From contig OU015570.1 in NCBI GenBank assembly GCA_907165135.1, positions 186,001-250,000 of the forward strand: a stretch of DNA of 64,000 bases, in the 5' to 3' direction. Positions 62,336 to 64,000 of the stretch are shown here, in pieces. The stretch is from Oikopleura dioica. Its lineage: Eukaryota; Chordata; Appendicularia; Copelata; Oikopleuridae. A program made the translations under genes and the position numbers. The notes under the pieces are model-generated. The model ran no database searches and had not been told where the DNA came from. It was given only the letters and a program-made list of their open reading frames with translations. Every line of letters begins with the position of its first letter. Positions within the stretch are counted from its first letter, which is position 1.

Positions 62336-62848
62336 ATGAAGACCCCGAAATTTGACGCTCAACTTCCAGTTGAAAATTTTATTTCGAACCTGGAGCTCTA
62401 CGGAAATTGCTCGAAGATTTGCGACGAAGATCTTATCAGTGTTGCCCTGTCCCAAATCCTGATGGAGGAAAGTGGAACTTCTCTCGTCGAAGCAATCACT
62501 GGAGAAGAAAAACAAAACTGGAACAGCTTCAAGGGTAAGCTGGTTCAAGTTCTGGGAAAAGACAAAGAGCACTACAAGCACATGTATACATCGTTCCAAC
62601 GAGGTCAGGAGACACAGCAAATGGCAGTCACAAAACTTCAAGCCTTCTTCAAGAAAGGATACGGAAAGCTCAATCTTGATGCTGCAGATGAATCAATTAT
62701 CTGTGACCGATTTATCGAATGCCAAGAGCCAAGACTCGCTGAACTGCTCCGACGTGAAAAATCCTTGCTGACACTCCGAAATATCGCTCAACGTGCCATG
62801 GAACTGGAGAGAAGCTTCTTCAAACGAGAAAATATCTTCGTCGCGTAA
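62336..62848 (+). CDS. Element D gag capsid-like domain
   Basis: ATG 62336, fifteen bases after the stop of domain 1 and in the same frame. Reads MKTPKFDAQLPVENFISNLE, LISVALSQILMEESGTSLVE, NSFKGKLVQVLGKDKEHYKH, RQFIE-type CQEPRLAELLRREKSLL. This is the helical capsid-like region of Ty3-type gag. Stop TAA 62846-62848 replaces a Glu codon present in element C. Confidence 0.75.
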   Translation: MKTPKFDAQLPVENFISNLELYGNCSKICDEDLISVALSQILMEESGTSLVEAITGEEKQNWNSFKGKLVQVLGKDKEHYKHMYTSFQRGQETQQMAVTKLQAFFKKGYGKLNLDAADESIICDRFIECQEPRLAELLRREKSLLTLRNIAQRAMELERSFFKRENIFVA

Positions 62849-62875
62849 AGCACTTCAAATGCGAAGGAATCTGAA

Positions 62876-63100
62876 ATGGCCCAAATCTGCTCTCAACTGA
62901 AGGAAATTATCTTTGCTGCGAAGGAGGCAGCAAAGGAAAAGAAGAAAAAGGGAAGATCGAGAATCCCCATCAACAAGCTCCAAGGACACTGCATTTCATA
63001 CGTCCGAAATAACCGATGCCGATTTGGCGAAAAGTGCAAATACCTTCATGCGGAAGACGTACCAAAGGAAGTTGAGGAAATAATCAAAAAGGAGGCATGA
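62876..63100 (+). CDS. Element D gag CCCH zinc-finger domain
   Basis: Same frame again, ATG 62876. AQICSQLKEIIFAAKEAAKE, a Lys-rich linker, then CISYVRNNRCRFGEKCKYLH, spacing C-x8-C-x5-C-x3-H, then AEDVPKEVEEIIKKEA and TGA. CCCH fingers of this spacing bind RNA in TIS11-type proteins, so it probably replaces the usual nucleocapsid knuckle. Confidence 0.8.
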   Translation: MAQICSQLKEIIFAAKEAAKEKKKKGRSRIPINKLQGHCISYVRNNRCRFGEKCKYLHAEDVPKEVEEIIKKEA

Positions 63101-64000
63101 CTATCAAGAGTCATTGAAACGTGTGAATATGCTCACTTTGCACCGGCCTCGCTCAAATTTGTTAAGATTATGCTCAACGGACTTAAATTTCCCTGCCTTA
63201 TCGATAGTGGCGCAAGTAGAACATGTTTCCGCTCAGATGTTCTAGATCTATTACCGTCAACTATCAACAAACAAATTCCATCTACAATCATGCTCAAGTG
63301 TGCGAACTCAGAAGTCTTCAATGTTAAAATGCTCAGCTCCCCAATTGACGTCAAATTCGAAACAAGCTCTTCGCCACTAAGATTGAAGTTGGATCCGCTC
63401 ATCGTTCAAAATTTATCGTGCCCGATCATTTTGGGAATGGATGCTCTCAAGGGGATAACGATCGGAGAAAAATCAGTCACTTTATGCAATAAGAAAATTC
63501 CAACAATAGATCCGAACTCAACTGATTTGTTCTTAACTGGTCTTATTGAAATCGACAAGAATTCTGGTCGTGAGAAAGAAGATTACGAAGCTTTCTTGAA
63601 GAGGCGATCAGAACAAGCCCAGAAAATCAATTTTGTTCCAGCTATTGGTTCTTATGGTGCAACTGACTCGAGACAAAAAGCTCAACTTGACGAACTGATT
63701 CAAAAATATCGACTCAGCTTCAATATGGACTCCGATGATCTAGGACGTCTATTCGGCTATCGATATTCGCTCCCGCTCTATGACAAAACAAAATCTTCAC
63801 ATCAACCTCCACGGAAAATTGCAATTCACCTACTGCCACAAGTCAGAGAACAAATTTCCACATGGAAAAAGCTCAACGTTATCCAAGAAACGCAATCATC
63901 ATTTAACATTCCTTTGATAATTCTTCGAAAATCTGATTCTTCTATCAGAATCTCACTTGATGCGAGAATGGTGAATGAGTTATTGCAAAAAGATCGCTTT
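63101..64000 (+). CDS. Element D protease and reverse transcriptase (partial)
   Basis: Open to the window edge, same frame as gag after the TGA at 63098. FPCLIDSGASRTCFRSDVLD is the aspartic protease active site (DSGA), NLSCPIILGMDALKGITIG the second block, then a linker, then IPLIILRKSDSSIRISLDAR of the RT fingers. Continues beyond 64000. More intact than element C: no stop in 300 codons. Confidence 0.85.

Larger units (their letters stand above)
61212..64000 (+). mobile_element. LTR element D (5' part; runs off the window)
   Basis: 5' LTR 61212-61676, primer-binding motif, leader, gag and the start of pol, same family as element C. Truncated only by the window edge. Protein blocks align with C throughout: gag domain 1, capsid-like domain, CCCH finger, protease (DSGAS), RT start. 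No MITE has inserted in the visible part. All gag-pol is in one frame with three in-frame stops (62318, 62846, 63098). Confidence 0.85.

Overview
The window reads as intron-bearing eukaryotic DNA from a compact invertebrate (metazoan) genome that is saturated with transposable elements. Supporting signs are AT-rich spacers, two probable introns of only 37 bp, interstitial TTAGGG-like tracts, exons of a soluble-type adenylyl cyclase, and Penelope-like elements with GIY-YIG endonucleases and hammerhead-like motifs. A larvacean-like tunicate would fit, but that is a guess; nothing here identifies the species. There are no operons, and almost all long open frames belong to mobile elements.

Layout. 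0-5.3 kb: minus-strand gene fragments of unknown function (a two-finger protein, an acidic/basic protein, a protein with one hydrophobic segment), a tRNA-like SINE and an integrase remnant. 5.6-7.5 kb: a TA-flanked element (G1) carrying a palindromic minisatellite and a Penelope-derived hammerhead-like motif. 8.2-10.5 kb: a decayed Ty3/gypsy pol on the minus strand. 10.7-13.5 kb: a nest of DNA elements with 9-bp, 7-bp and TA duplications. 15.7-17.9 kb: fold-back elements and a hAT transposase relic. 18.0-23.6 kb: LTR element A (208-bp LTRs, CTGT duplication) with a pogo/Tigger-like transposon inside it. 25.1-29.8 kb: a pogo-type MITE split by LTR element B. 30.5-49.7 kb: three exons of an ADCY10-like cyclase, separated by a Penelope element, gypsy remnants, MITEs and the 8.4-kb Ty3/gypsy-type element C. 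50.0-55.0 kb: a MITE, the second G element, an RPL12 retrocopy and a fold-back element. 55.6-58.1 kb: a head-to-head palindromic minisatellite. 59.9-61.2 kb: a Penelope element cut inside its hammerhead-like motif by LTR element D, whose gag and pol start run off the right edge.

How it fits together. Elements A, B, C and D share one primer-binding-site motif (TGGTGACTGA) and A-C each have a 4-bp target duplication, so they look like one lineage with very different LTRs. Their gag (C, D) has a C-x8-C-x5-C-x3-H zinc finger in place of the usual CCHC knuckle. Small DNA elements sit in the coding regions of older ones, and duplicated target sites let the insertion order be read directly. All calls are from reading the sequence by eye; no database search was run.
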